A stretch of DNA of 64,000 nt from Flavobacterium palustre (GTDB taxonomy: Bacteria; Bacteroidota; Bacteroidia; Flavobacteriales; Flavobacteriaceae), in the NCBI RefSeq assembly GCF_014639535.1, contig NZ_BMGA01000001.1, positions 1,116,001-1,180,000 of the forward strand, read 5' to 3'. The stretch's first letter is position 1. Each line of letters begins with the position of its first letter. The position numbers were made by a program, and so were the translations under genes. This document shows positions 56,213 to 64,000 of this stretch, piece by piece. A model generated the notes under the pieces. It was not told where the DNA came from. It searched no databases and worked only from the letters and a program-made list of their open reading frames with translations.

Positions 56213-56962
56213 TTATTTTCCTTTGTTGGCTTCGATAACGTATTTTTCTAATGCCATAGTCATCGATGGTGTTCCTGGTGCAGGAGCCATGATGTCAACT
56301 CTTAATCCGTGGTCAAGCGCTTCTTTTTGAGTAGTGCTTCCAAATACGGCAATTCTGGTGTTGTTTTGTTGAAAGTCCGGGAAGTTTTTAAACAGGGATT
56401 TGATTCCTGTTGGACTAAAAAATGCCAGAACATCGTAATAAACATCGGCTAAGTCTGATAAGTCACTCATTACCGTTTTGTAAAAAGTAGCCTGTTTCCA
56501 ATCTACTTTTAAATTGTCTAATACTATAGGAGCTTCTGCGTTTAATTGATCCGAAGCGGGTAAAAGGAATTTTTCGTCCTTGTATTTTTTAATTAAAGGA
56601 GATAAATCGGCAAAGTCTTTTGCGCCAACATAAATCTTACGCTTTCTGTAAACCACATATTTTTGCAAATAGAAAGCCACGGCTTCCGACTGGCAGAAAT
56701 ATTTTAAACCTTCAGGAACTTTAAAACGCATTTCTTCAGCCACTCTAAAAAAGTGGTCAACAGCATTTCTACTGGTTAAAATGATAGCAGAAAAATTGTT
56801 GAGGTCAATTTTTTGAAGTCTAATTTCCTTAGCGCTAACACCTTCTATATGAATAAAAGGACGGAAATCAATTTTGATTTTGTGTTTTTGTTGGAGTTCA
56901 AAGTAAGGCGAATTCTCTACCTTAGGCTCTGGTTGCGATACCAAAATTGTTTTGACTTTCAT
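56213..56962 (-). CDS. hemD: Uroporphyrinogen-III synthase
   Basis: A 249-residue enzyme that closes hydroxymethylbilane into uroporphyrinogen III for haem and related tetrapyrroles. Typical sequence: TILVSQPEPKVENSPYFEL, AIILTSRNAVDHFFRV, VLAFFSPTGIKSLFKNFPDF and RIAVFGSTTQKEALDHGL. The family is poorly conserved, but these blocks and the DUF4271 neighbour, a common pairing in Bacteroidota, support the call. It starts 13 bases after the DUF4271 stop. Confidence 0.92.
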   Translation of the reverse strand: MKVKTILVSQPEPKVENSPYFELQQKHKIKIDFRPFIHIEGVSAKEIRLQKIDLNNFSAIILTSRNAVDHFFRVAEEMRFKVPEGLKYFCQSEAVAFYLQKYVVYRKRKIYVGAKDFADLSPLIKKYKDEKFLLPASDQLNAEAPIVLDNLKVDWKQATFYKTVMSDLSDLADVYYDVLAFFSPTGIKSLFKNFPDFQQNNTRIAVFGSTTQKEALDHGLRVDIMAPAPGTPSMTMALEKYVIEANKGK

Positions 56963-56975
56963 ATTTTAACATTTT

Positions 56976-57647
56976 CTAAGCGCTCCCTCTTGTAAACAAA
57001 TAATACATGAAAAAATAGGGAGCTATTTCGAGAGTGCAAAGATATAAAATAAAATAAAACAACTTACTGAATATTACACTTTGATATTTTTTTATTGAAA
57101 GGGAATAAGTCAGTATGCTAAGTAAGAGGATTATGCTAATTATTGCAATTGGAATGTTTTGAGAAACAGTATTATAGTAAAATAAAATAATGTTTACCGG
57201 AAGGATAATAATCCCAATATAAGTCCTGTAAGTGATCTTTTGCAGGTTAAATTGCTCCATGAATTCCTCAATATTGAAGGTAGTGGCAATAATTTTTTCG
57301 ACTAAATATTTCGATAAAATAAAAAAGCTCAGAAATGTGATAATCTGGATGTATAAAATCCAATCGGTTTTTGAAGCATAGCCAAAAATACTTAAGGAAA
57401 TCTGGATAAAAAAAGCAAATGAAATGACCTGAACAAAAAATAAAGAGATGGTAAAACTACTCTTAAGCTGGCTGCTGTCGCGATAGACTTTAGAATATTT
57501 ATCTGAAAAAAAGAGATTGATAAAATCGCTGAAACGATTTCCGTAAACAGATTTAGTAACGGCAATAATACCAAAGGCAAGAACAAATAGAAAAGTTGCC
57601 CAGTCTTTGTTTTCGGTGATTCTCGGATGTAAGAGATATTCTGTCAT
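56976..57647 (-). CDS. DUF4271 membrane protein
   Basis: A 223-residue protein with about six hydrophobic helices and an N-terminal PRITENKDWATFLFVLAFGII segment typical of DUF4271. It ends in FMYYLFTRGSA, and function is unknown. It forms a two-gene transcript with hemD, and this pairing suggests a membrane role linked to tetrapyrrole or envelope metabolism, but that is inference. A TAATTTTG -7 box is upstream. Confidence 0.85.
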   Translation of the reverse strand: MTEYLLHPRITENKDWATFLFVLAFGIIAVTKSVYGNRFSDFINLFFSDKYSKVYRDSSQLKSSFTISLFFVQVISFAFFIQISLSIFGYASKTDWILYIQIITFLSFFILSKYLVEKIIATTFNIEEFMEQFNLQKITYRTYIGIIILPVNIILFYYNTVSQNIPIAIISIILLLSILTYSLSIKKYQSVIFSKLFYFILYLCTLEIAPYFFMYYLFTRGSA

Positions 57648-57655
57648 AGCGATAG

Positions 57656-57663
57656 CAAAATTA
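57656..57663 (-). promoter_or_regulatory. Putative -7 box (TAATTTTG)
   Basis: Minus-strand TAnnTTTG match nine bases upstream of the DUF4271 start, giving a near-leaderless transcript. The nearest TTG is 14 bases away, short of the usual spacing. Confidence 0.4.
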
Positions 57664-57725
57664 GTAAAATTTTATATCAATATTTTTATTATACTATTAT
57701 TATGAATCAAATGGCATAAAAAGGT

Positions 57726-57733
57726 TATTTTTG
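57726..57733 (+). promoter_or_regulatory. Putative -7 box (TATTTTTG)
   Basis: TAnnTTTG match 18 bases before the Dpm1-like start. It is divergent from the DUF4271 box 63 bases away. Confidence 0.5.
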
Positions 57734-57751
57734 CGATGAAATTTTAGAAAT

Positions 57752-58477
57752 ATGAGTAATTGCATTGTTATAATTCCTACCTATAACGAAATTGAAAATG
57801 TAGAAAGTATCATAAGAGCGGTGCTCTCCCAACACAAACATTTTCATGTACTTATAGTGGACGATAATTCTCCAGATCATACTGCTGATAAGGTTCGATT
57901 GTTGCAAACGGAATTTGAAGGGCGTTTATTTTTAGAAAACAGAAAAGAAAAATCAGGCCTGGGAACGGCTTATGTACACGGATTTAAGTGGGCATTGGCT
58001 CAGGGTTATGATTTTATTTTTGAAATGGATGCCGATTTTTCGCACAATCCTAATGATTTGGAAAAATTATACAATGCCTGTCATTTTGGTGATGCTGATT
58101 TGGCTATCGGTTCGCGTTATGTTACCGGGGTAAATGTAGTGAACTGGCCGTTAAACCGAGTGTTACTTTCTTATTTTGCATCGGTTTATGTCAGGATGAT
58201 TACCGGAATGCAAATTCACGATGCCACAGCCGGTTTTGTTTGTTATAAAAGGGAAGTTTTAGAAAAGATAAACCTCGATAAAATAAAATTTGTGGGTTAC
58301 GCTTTTCAAATAGAAATGAAATACCGCACTTTTTGTAATAATTTTAAAATTACCGAAGTCCCGATTATTTTTACCGACAGGACTAAGGGGCAATCCAAAA
58401 TGAGTAATTCGATAATAGTGGAAGCTGTATTTGGGGTAATTTCACTTCGATTAAAAAAATTAATAAACAGATTATAA
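57752..58477 (+). CDS. Polyprenol monophosphomannose synthase-like glycosyltransferase
   Basis: A 241-residue GT2 enzyme of the Dpm1 type. It opens with CIVIIPTYNEIENVESIIRAV, has the metal-binding DxD-like region in FEMDADFSHNPNDL, the donor-site VDDNSPDHTADKV, and the C-terminal GQSKMSNSIIVEAVFGV. There are no membrane helices. Family members transfer a hexose from a nucleotide sugar to a polyprenyl phosphate for protein or glycan decoration. Donor sugar unknown. First gene of a co-directional run with dihydroorotase (10-base gap) and a DUF4296 lipoprotein. Confidence 0.92.
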   Translation: MSNCIVIIPTYNEIENVESIIRAVLSQHKHFHVLIVDDNSPDHTADKVRLLQTEFEGRLFLENRKEKSGLGTAYVHGFKWALAQGYDFIFEMDADFSHNPNDLEKLYNACHFGDADLAIGSRYVTGVNVVNWPLNRVLLSYFASVYVRMITGMQIHDATAGFVCYKREVLEKINLDKIKFVGYAFQIEMKYRTFCNNFKITEVPIIFTDRTKGQSKMSNSIIVEAVFGVISLRLKKLINRL

Positions 58478-58487
58478 AAAAAGGACA

Positions 58488-59828
58488 ATGAACAGGGTTT
58501 TAATTAAGAATGCCAAAATAGTAAATGAAGGAGTAATTTTTGAAGGCGATGTTTTAATTGAGAATGACTTAATTGTTGAAATTTCAGAAAGCATTAGTGC
58601 AAAATCATCCGATTGTAAAATTATTGATGCCGAAGGGAATTATTTAATTCCGGGTGCCATCGACGATCAGGTGCATTTTAGAGAACCGGGTTTAACCCAT
58701 AAAGGCGATATTGAGTCAGAATCCAGAGCTGCGGTTGCAGGCGGAATCACTTCTTATATCGAACAGCCTAATACGGTTCCTAATGCCGTGACTCAGGAAA
58801 TTTTAGAAGAAAAATACCAGTTAGCTGCCGAGAAATCCTATGCGAATTATTCGTTTATGATGGGGGCAACTAATGATAATTTAGAAGAAGTTCTAAAAAC
58901 CAATCCCAAAAATGTTGCAGGGATTAAGATATTCTTAGGTTCTTCAACCGGGAATATGTTAGTGGATGATCAGGCAACTTTGGAAAAAATATTCTCAAGC
59001 ACACCAATGTTAATTGCTGTACACTGTGAAGACGAAGCAACTATTAAAGCCAATTCGGAGAAATACAAAGAAGAATACGGTGACGATGTTCCGGTAACGG
59101 TGCATCACTTAATCAGAAGTGAAGAGGCTTGTTATTTGTCTTCATCAAAAGCAATTGAACTGGCTAAGAAAACAGGAGCCCGTTTGCATATTTTCCATCT
59201 TTCTACAGCTAAAGAAATGGATTTGTTTACCAATAAAATTCCATTGGAGGAAAAGAAAATTACGGCTGAGGTTTGTGTGCATCATTTATGGTTTACCAAT
59301 GATGATTATGCAACTAAAGGTAATTTTATCAAATGGAATCCGGCGGTAAAAACGGCAAATGACAGAGATGCCTTGTGGAAAGCTTTATTAGATGACAGAA
59401 TAGATGTTATTGCTACGGATCATGCGCCACATACATTAGAAGAGAAAAAACAATCCTATTTAAAAGCACCGTCAGGAGGACCATTAGTGCAGCATGCAGT
59501 AGTGGCTATGTTTGAAGCTTTTCATCAGGGAAAAATCAGCGTGGAGAAAATTGTGGAGAAAATGTGTCACAATCCGGCTAAAATTTTCAAGATTGAAAAA
59601 CGTGGTTTTATCAAAGAAGGTTATTATGCCGATTTGGTAATTGTAAATGCCGGTTTGCCATGGGGAGTGAAAAAAGAGAATATTTTTGCTAAATGTGGAT
59701 GGTCTCCATTTGAAGGATTTACGTTTAAATCCAGAATTACGCATACTTTTGTAAACGGACAATTGGTATATAATGCTTTTAAAGTAAAAAACATTCGTGC
59801 CGGGAAAAGATTGTTATTTGATCGATAA
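58488..59828 (+). CDS. Dihydroorotase
   Basis: A 446-residue amidohydrolase of class I type, converting carbamoyl aspartate and dihydroorotate in pyrimidine synthesis. Metal-site residues: the second His in DDQVHFREPG, the Lys region in GIKIFLGSS, His in AVHCEDEA, His in LHIFHLSTAKE and Asp in ATDHAPHTLEEK. The usual HxH pair at the N-terminus reads QVH, so the first His is Gln. I believe this form is shared with other Bacteroidota enzymes, but could not check. No adjacent pyr genes, though pyrH is in the window. Confidence 0.92.
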   Translation: MNRVLIKNAKIVNEGVIFEGDVLIENDLIVEISESISAKSSDCKIIDAEGNYLIPGAIDDQVHFREPGLTHKGDIESESRAAVAGGITSYIEQPNTVPNAVTQEILEEKYQLAAEKSYANYSFMMGATNDNLEEVLKTNPKNVAGIKIFLGSSTGNMLVDDQATLEKIFSSTPMLIAVHCEDEATIKANSEKYKEEYGDDVPVTVHHLIRSEEACYLSSSKAIELAKKTGARLHIFHLSTAKEMDLFTNKIPLEEKKITAEVCVHHLWFTNDDYATKGNFIKWNPAVKTANDRDALWKALLDDRIDVIATDHAPHTLEEKKQSYLKAPSGGPLVQHAVVAMFEAFHQGKISVEKIVEKMCHNPAKIFKIEKRGFIKEGYYADLVIVNAGLPWGVKKENIFAKCGWSPFEGFTFKSRITHTFVNGQLVYNAFKVKNIRAGKRLLFDR

Positions 59829-59832
59829 GACC

Positions 59833-60381
59833 ATGAAAAAAGCGGTATTTTTTATAATAATGATAATGTCATTTATAAGCTGTAAAGAAGAAACGGTAAA
59901 AGAACCGGATCGCCTTATAGATAAGGAAGTGATGCAGGATATTATCTATGATTTGGCACTTTTGGATGCGATCAAATACAATGAACCTGCTACAACCGAA
60001 AATTACAGGGTCAACCCAAAAGAGTTTATTTATAAAAAATACAAAATAGACAGTGCACAGTTTGCACAAAACAACATTTATTATGCTTCCGATTATGAAG
60101 AATACAAAGCGATGTATGATAGTGTTGTTAAAAGAATAGACCGCAAAAAAGCCATTATTGATACAGTTCTTAAAAAAGAAGCCAAAAGAGATTCGCTGAT
60201 TGCTAAAAAGAAAGAATTGGATTCGATTAAAAAAGCTAAAAAAGTAATTTTGGCTAAGAAGAAGGATTCTTTACAAAAGATAAAGAAAAAAGACAGTTTG
60301 CTTTTGTTGAAGAAAAAACCAAAAACGGTTACACCAACAATAAAATCAAAGGTGATTAAAAACGGTGTTCGAATCAATTAA
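59833..60381 (+). CDS. DUF4296 lipoprotein
   Basis: A 182-residue lipoprotein with lipobox FISC (Cys at 17). Residues about 28-105 form the DUF4296 domain (LIDKEVMQDIIYDLALLDAI, FAQNNIYYASDYEEYKAMYD). The C-terminal 75 residues are a Lys-rich helical tail (KKKELDSIKKAKK). It starts four bases after the dihydroorotase stop; an ATG-like start at 59797 would overlap that gene and lacks a signal sequence. It overlaps the convergent epimerase by four bases. Function unknown. Confidence 0.85.
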   Translation: MKKAVFFIIMIMSFISCKEETVKEPDRLIDKEVMQDIIYDLALLDAIKYNEPATTENYRVNPKEFIYKKYKIDSAQFAQNNIYYASDYEEYKAMYDSVVKRIDRKKAIIDTVLKKEAKRDSLIAKKKELDSIKKAKKVILAKKKDSLQKIKKKDSLLLLKKKPKTVTPTIKSKVIKNGVRIN

Positions 60382-61370
60382 TTACGACTGAAATGGTCTC
60401 TAATGTATTGATGGATATCTAAAAAAGAAACGTTGATTGCTGTTTTGATTTTCTGGTTGGAAAATTCCTTGTTGTTTAGAAGGGATTGCAAGGTGTCTTT
60501 TGAAATATTATTTGATTTTTGGGAAAAGAGATTAAGAAACCAATACAATATCCACGTAAGTTTTAAAAGAAAAGGTCTGGCTTCAATGCTGGGCCTTTTT
60601 ACTTTTAGCGTGTCGGCAATAGTGTTGAAGAGGTCTCTGAAAATAATGTTTTGACCAATTACAATAAAGCGTTCGTTACAAATGGAACTTTCCATTAATT
60701 CAATCATGATTCTTACCACATCGTCCACAGCTACAAAAGCGGTTTTTCCATAGGTGTAAAACAGTAAACCATCAGCAACTTTTTTAATCAATTGTCCGCT
60801 GCCCTGGTCTTCAAAACCCGGACCAATAATGACTCCCGGATTGACAATAATAACTTCCAGACCTTCCTGCTGACCGCGCCAAACTTCCATTTCGGCACCA
60901 TATTTTGATATGGCATAGTCGCTATGGTATTTTTCGGGATTCCATTCGGTTTCTTCGGTAATGATGTTTTCGTGGGAGGCTAAATCGCCAAGAGCTGCTG
61001 TAGAACTTACATGACAAAGTTTTTGTACGCCTTTGGCAATGCAAAAATTGACGATATTGGCTGTGCCTTCGATATTGATTTTTCTTAGTATTTCTTCTTC
61101 TGCGGGGTTGAACGAAATAAAAGCAGCACAATGATATACTTTGGTAATAGTGACAAAAGCGTGTTCTAAAGAGGGAATGTCAAGAATGTCGGCCTGAACC
61201 CATTCGATGGCGTCAAATAAAGGCAGTTTGTCGTAATGCTGAAATAAGGATTTCGTTTTTTGAATCCCTTTTTCCTGACGATAAATGGCACGAACTTTTT
61301 CTCCATTTTCGATTAAATGAAGTAATAAATGTGCGCCTACTAAACCGGTTCCTCCCGTAACTAAAATCAT
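60378..61370 (-). CDS. NAD-dependent epimerase/dehydratase family protein
   Basis: A 330-residue extended short-chain dehydrogenase. The Rossmann motif is MILVTGGTGLVGAHLLLHL at the N-terminus; the catalytic YxxxK is in SDYAISKYGAE, with Ser in HVSSTAALG. The sequence resembles the dihydroflavonol-reductase-like branch. The substrate is unknown. The longer frame from 61433 adds 21 residues that lack the Rossmann start, so 61370 is preferred. It converges on the DUF4296 gene. Confidence 0.9.
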   Translation of the reverse strand: MILVTGGTGLVGAHLLLHLIENGEKVRAIYRQEKGIQKTKSLFQHYDKLPLFDAIEWVQADILDIPSLEHAFVTITKVYHCAAFISFNPAEEEILRKINIEGTANIVNFCIAKGVQKLCHVSSTAALGDLASHENIITEETEWNPEKYHSDYAISKYGAEMEVWRGQQEGLEVIIVNPGVIIGPGFEDQGSGQLIKKVADGLLFYTYGKTAFVAVDDVVRIMIELMESSICNERFIVIGQNIIFRDLFNTIADTLKVKRPSIEARPFLLKLTWILYWFLNLFSQKSNNISKDTLQSLLNNKEFSNQKIKTAINVSFLDIHQYIRDHFSRN

Positions 61371-61409
61371 TTTGTAAATGTAATCAACTTCAACTTCAAT
61401 GGCAAAAAA

Positions 61410-61471
61410 GAAATTCCAATTTAAAAAATCCAAATTCCAATGGCTATGTGTTTTTGGAATTTGGAATTTAT
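61410..61471. repeat. Family E inverted repeat
   Basis: AAATTCCAATTT, then AAATTCCAAT, a short loop, and TTTTGGAATTTGGAATTT. It sits between the divergent epimerase and tyrS genes, thus not at a gene end. This copy therefore argues against a simple terminator role. Confidence 0.65.
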
Positions 61472-61500
61472 TTTTTGATTTATTGTTATTGTTATTGCCA

Positions 61501-61531
61501 TTGATATTGATTTTTGAAATTGTTATCTTTG
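61501..61531 (+). promoter_or_regulatory. Promoter of tyrS (TTG-N20-TATCTTTG)
   Basis: TTG at 61501-61503 and TATCTTTG at 61524-61531, spacing 20, 19 bases before the tyrS ATG. Confidence 0.7.
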
Positions 61532-61550
61532 CCGAAATTGATTAAAAAAC

Positions 61551-62843
61551 ATGAAGAATTTTATTGAAGAAGTAACTTGGAGAGGAATGCTCCACGATGT
61601 TATGCCGGGCACTGAAGAACATTTGATGGAACAAATGCGTGTGGCGTATGTGGGGATTGACCCAACTGCAGATTCATTACATATAGGACATTTGGTTGGA
61701 GTAATGTTGTTGAAACATTTTCAGTTAGCCGGTCATAAACCGTTGGCGTTGGTAGGTGGAGCAACAGGAATGATTGGTGATCCATCAGGAAAATCGAACG
61801 AAAGAAATTTACTGGACGAAGCTACTTTGCGTCACAATCAGGAAGCGATAAAAGGGCAATTGTCCCGTTTCTTAGATTTTACTTCCGATGCTGCTAATGC
61901 TGCTGAGTTAGTAAATAATTACGATTGGATGAAGAATTTTTCATTCTTGGATTTCATCCGTGATGTGGGGAAACATATTACTGTAAACTACATGATGGCA
62001 AAAGATTCGGTTAAGAAACGTTTATCGTCAGAATCTGCCGAGGGAATGTCTTTCACCGAGTTTACTTATCAATTAGTTCAGGGTTATGATTTCCTGCATT
62101 TGTACAGAGATAAAAGCTGTACGCTACAAATGGGAGGAAGTGATCAATGGGGAAATATCACTACCGGAACCGAATTAGTACGCCGAATTGCCAGCGGAAA
62201 AGCCTATGCTTTGACTTGTCCGTTGATTACTAAAGCTGACGGAACTAAATTTGGAAAATCCGAAGGAGGAAATATCTGGTTGGATGCAGCAAGAACTTCG
62301 CCTTATAAATTTTACCAATATTGGTTGAATACATCTGATATTGATGCCGAAAAATACATTAAAATTTTTACGTTTTTATCGAAAGAAGAAATCGAAGATT
62401 TAACAGAGAAACACAGAGAAGCACCACATTTGCGTTTGTTGCAGAAAAAATTAGCCGAAGAAATTACCATTATGGTGCATTCAGCAGCCGATTTAGAAAA
62501 TGCAATCAAAGCATCAGGAATTCTTTTTGGAAATTCGAATGCTGATGATTTAAAAAAATTGGACTCGGCTACTTTCTTAGAAGTTTTTGATGGTGTTCCG
62601 CAGGCAGAAATTGCAAAAAATGATATAGAAAACGGAATCAATATTGTTGACGTTCTTAACGAAAAAACAGGATTTTTAAAATCGAATGGTGAAGCCAGAC
62701 GCGCTTTGACTGCTAATTCTATTTCGGTAAACAGAGAAAAAGTGAAAGAAGATTTTGCACTTTCGACAAAAGATTTAATCAATGATCAATTTGTATTATT
62801 ACAAAGTGGTAAGAAAAACTATTTTGTGGTAAGAGTAGTTTAA
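61551..62843 (+). CDS. tyrS: Tyrosyl-tRNA synthetase
   Basis: A 430-residue class Ic synthetase. HIGH motif is [12 protein letters not shown] (about 40), the tyrosine pocket includes [13 protein letters not shown], and KMSKS-type motif is [11 protein letters not shown]. The C-terminal S4 domain ([21 protein letters not shown]) is present. Length and start normal. A terminator follows. Confidence 0.98.
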   Translation: MKNFIEEVTWRGMLHDVMPGTEEHLMEQMRVAYVGIDPTADSLHIGHLVGVMLLKHFQLAGHKPLALVGGATGMIGDPSGKSNERNLLDEATLRHNQEAIKGQLSRFLDFTSDAANAAELVNNYDWMKNFSFLDFIRDVGKHITVNYMMAKDSVKKRLSSESAEGMSFTEFTYQLVQGYDFLHLYRDKSCTLQMGGSDQWGNITTGTELVRRIASGKAYALTCPLITKADGTKFGKSEGGNIWLDAARTSPYKFYQYWLNTSDIDAEKYIKIFTFLSKEEIEDLTEKHREAPHLRLLQKKLAEEITIMVHSAADLENAIKASGILFGNSNADDLKKLDSATFLEVFDGVPQAEIAKNDIENGINIVDVLNEKTGFLKSNGEARRALTANSISVNREKVKEDFALSTKDLINDQFVLLQSGKKNYFVVRVV

Positions 62844-62879
62844 TCAGTAAACAGATTAGCTAAAATTATACTTAAATTC

Positions 62880-62912
62880 AAAAGCCTGATGACATAATGT
62901 TATCAGGCTTTT
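62880..62912 (+). terminator. Terminator of tyrS
   Basis: Stem AAAAGCCTGATGAC pairs with GTTATCAGGCTTTT with one G-U-type mismatch. It begins 36 bases after the tyrS stop. Confidence 0.75.
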
Positions 62913-62985
62913 GTGTTTTAATAGATGTTCTCTATTTTTGAGCTTTAGATTAGTAACAACAGTGAAGTTATTTATTAGGGATTGT

Positions 62986-64000
62986 ATGAAAAATAAACAA
63001 ATTTGGTCTTATGTAGTTCCTTTATTCGCTGTTTATTTCTGTTGTTTGACAGGATTAAAGGCTCAGAATCTCTTTTTTGAAAAAATTAGCGGCCGGGAAG
63101 TAAATCCCGTTACTCAAATACATGGGATTGCTAAGGATTCTGTGGGTTATATCTGGATTGGGAGCTGGAATGGCGCTTACCGATATGACGGAAAAACATT
63201 TGACTTCTATTATCATAATCCTAATGATAAAACATCGTTGCCCAATAACCGAATCCGTAATATCATTTCGGATAAGAAATTGGGACTTTGGTTTTTAACC
63301 TTTGATAAAAAATATGTTCGCTTTAATTATCAGCTAAATTCCTTTAAAATTGTTGCCAATGCTGAAGTTCCAAAAAGTATAGTTGAAAAACTAAGCAGTA
63401 ATTCCAATTTGTTAAATAAAAACCGTATTGTAAACGGGAAAAGGTATCTTTTAAAGGATCATCTGTTTACCTCTCAGGATATAAAATCAGGAGAGGAATA
63501 TAGTTATACGGCCAATATTAATCATCCGGGACAATTATTGGATGATTATATCACCGATTTTTTTATAGATGATCAAAATATAATCTGGCTGGGAACCCGT
63601 GGAGGGGATGTTTATAAGGCAAATCCAAACCGGAATCCTTTTGAACTGCATTACAGTTTTAGAAAAGGCAGTGAGAATACCAAATTGGCTACAGTCAAAG
63701 GGATATTAAAAGTAGCGGATAAAATTTGGCTGGCTACCGATGAAGGCACACTTATTTACAACAAAGATGGTTTGGATTACAATAATCCTTTTTATCGATC
63801 GAATAGTCAGATTAAATATGTGCGTAGTTTTTTCAGGGATAGTAAAGGCAGAATTTGGATTGGGGGCATTAGCGGCCTGGAATGTTACAATCCTAAAACA
63901 AATCAATGTAAATCGATAATCAGTAGGGTTTTATGTCCCAAATTAGAAACCTGGTCTGTTTATGCAATGGAAGCATCAGGGAATAATTATTTATGGGTAG
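62986..64000 (+). CDS. Two-component-regulator-type beta-propeller sensor (3' truncated)
   Basis: The frame is open from ATG 62986 to the window end (338 residues) and continues beyond it. A signal peptide (about 1-26, ending LTGLKAQ) is followed by repeated propeller blades: GIAKDSVGYIWIGSWNGAYRYDGKTF, ISDKKLGLWFLTFD, FIDDQNIIWLGTRGGDVY, KVADKIWLATDEGTLIY and FFRDSKGRIWIGGISGLECY. This is the periplasmic sensor of HTCS-type hybrid two-component proteins or their LuxR/AraC relatives; the output domain lies outside. No partner such as a polysaccharide-use locus is visible yet. Confidence 0.9.
   Translation, partial: MKNKQIWSYVVPLFAVYFCCLTGLKAQNLFFEKISGREVNPVTQIHGIAKDSVGYIWIGSWNGAYRYDGKTFDFYYHNPNDKTSLPNNRIRNIISDKKLGLWFLTFDKKYVRFNYQLNSFKIVANAEVPKSIVEKLSSNSNLLNKNRIVNGKRYLLKDHLFTSQDIKSGEEYSYTANINHPGQLLDDYITDFFIDDQNIIWLGTRGGDVYKANPNRNPFELHYSFRKGSENTKLATVKGILKVADKIWLATDEGTLIYNKDGLDYNNPFYRSNSQIKYVRSFFRDSKGRIWIGGISGLECYNPKTNQCKSIISRVLCPKLETWSVYAMEASGNNYLWV

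Overview
The window reads as a chromosomal stretch from a member of the Flavobacteriaceae (Bacteroidota), most likely Flavobacterium or a close relative. The support is AT-rich DNA with A-rich leaders, many -7 boxes of the form TAnnTTTG ahead of genes, and lineage-typical genes: GH97 SusB, DUF5686, DUF4271, DUF3098, DUF4296 and DUF6377-type proteins, DUF4271 next to hemD, and the ftsX-DUF3098-uppP-truB order. I see no insertion-sequence transposase, prophage, plasmid function, rRNA or CRISPR array.

Layout. 1-13.7 kb: the 3' part of accC, two tandem PepSY-like secreted proteins plus a decayed third copy, a sigma54-dependent response regulator that converges on a hybrid histidine kinase, an S9 peptidase, mtgA directly joined to an LpxR-like gene, and a SusR-like membrane regulator ahead of a SusB GH97 glucosidase. 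13.7-24.8 kb: tRNA-Ala(GGC) with a broken tRNA beside it, a crotonase, queD, lpxH, an MFS transporter with recJ, a HopJ-family protein, rsmI, an acidic protein, tdk, a glycine-zipper lipoprotein and rpoN. 24.9-35.4 kb: asnS, a repeat-filled 760-bp gap, an outer-membrane protein, a GH63-like glycosidase, a MORN-repeat protein, and mscS with an MMPL/RND exporter. 35.5-45 kb: an SMR (Gdx/SugE-like) exporter with a LytS/LytTR pair, a CPA2 antiporter, a DUF5686 protein, frr, pyrH and a patatin. 45-64 kb: a frameshifted thioredoxin-like gene, truB-uppP-DUF3098-ftsX, a TauE/SafE permease, an alginate-export-like porin, leuS, a YugP-like protease, a c-type haem lipoprotein, hemD with DUF4271, a Dpm1-like glycosyltransferase with dihydroorotase and a DUF4296 lipoprotein, a nucleoside-sugar-type epimerase, tyrS, and the start of a beta-propeller sensor cut by the window end.

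How the genes fit together. Most are housekeeping: translation (asnS, leuS, tyrS, frr, truB, rsmI), nucleotide supply (pyrH, dihydroorotase, tdk), envelope building (lpxH, uppP, mtgA, ftsX) and repair (recJ). The regulatory content is unusually concentrated. A complete apparent phosphorelay (kinase, receiver, Hpt, then a sigma54 activator) shares the window with rpoN itself, and there are two further sensor systems.

I found no convincing undescribed defence or secretion system. The most unusual signal is in the gaps between genes. Several families of short inverted repeats recur, sometimes nested in each other and in terminators, and one variant appears to sit in the anticodon arm of a dead tRNA. 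Several genes have a -7 box inside or just before the longest reading frame, which argues for shorter starts; those shorter starts are used here.
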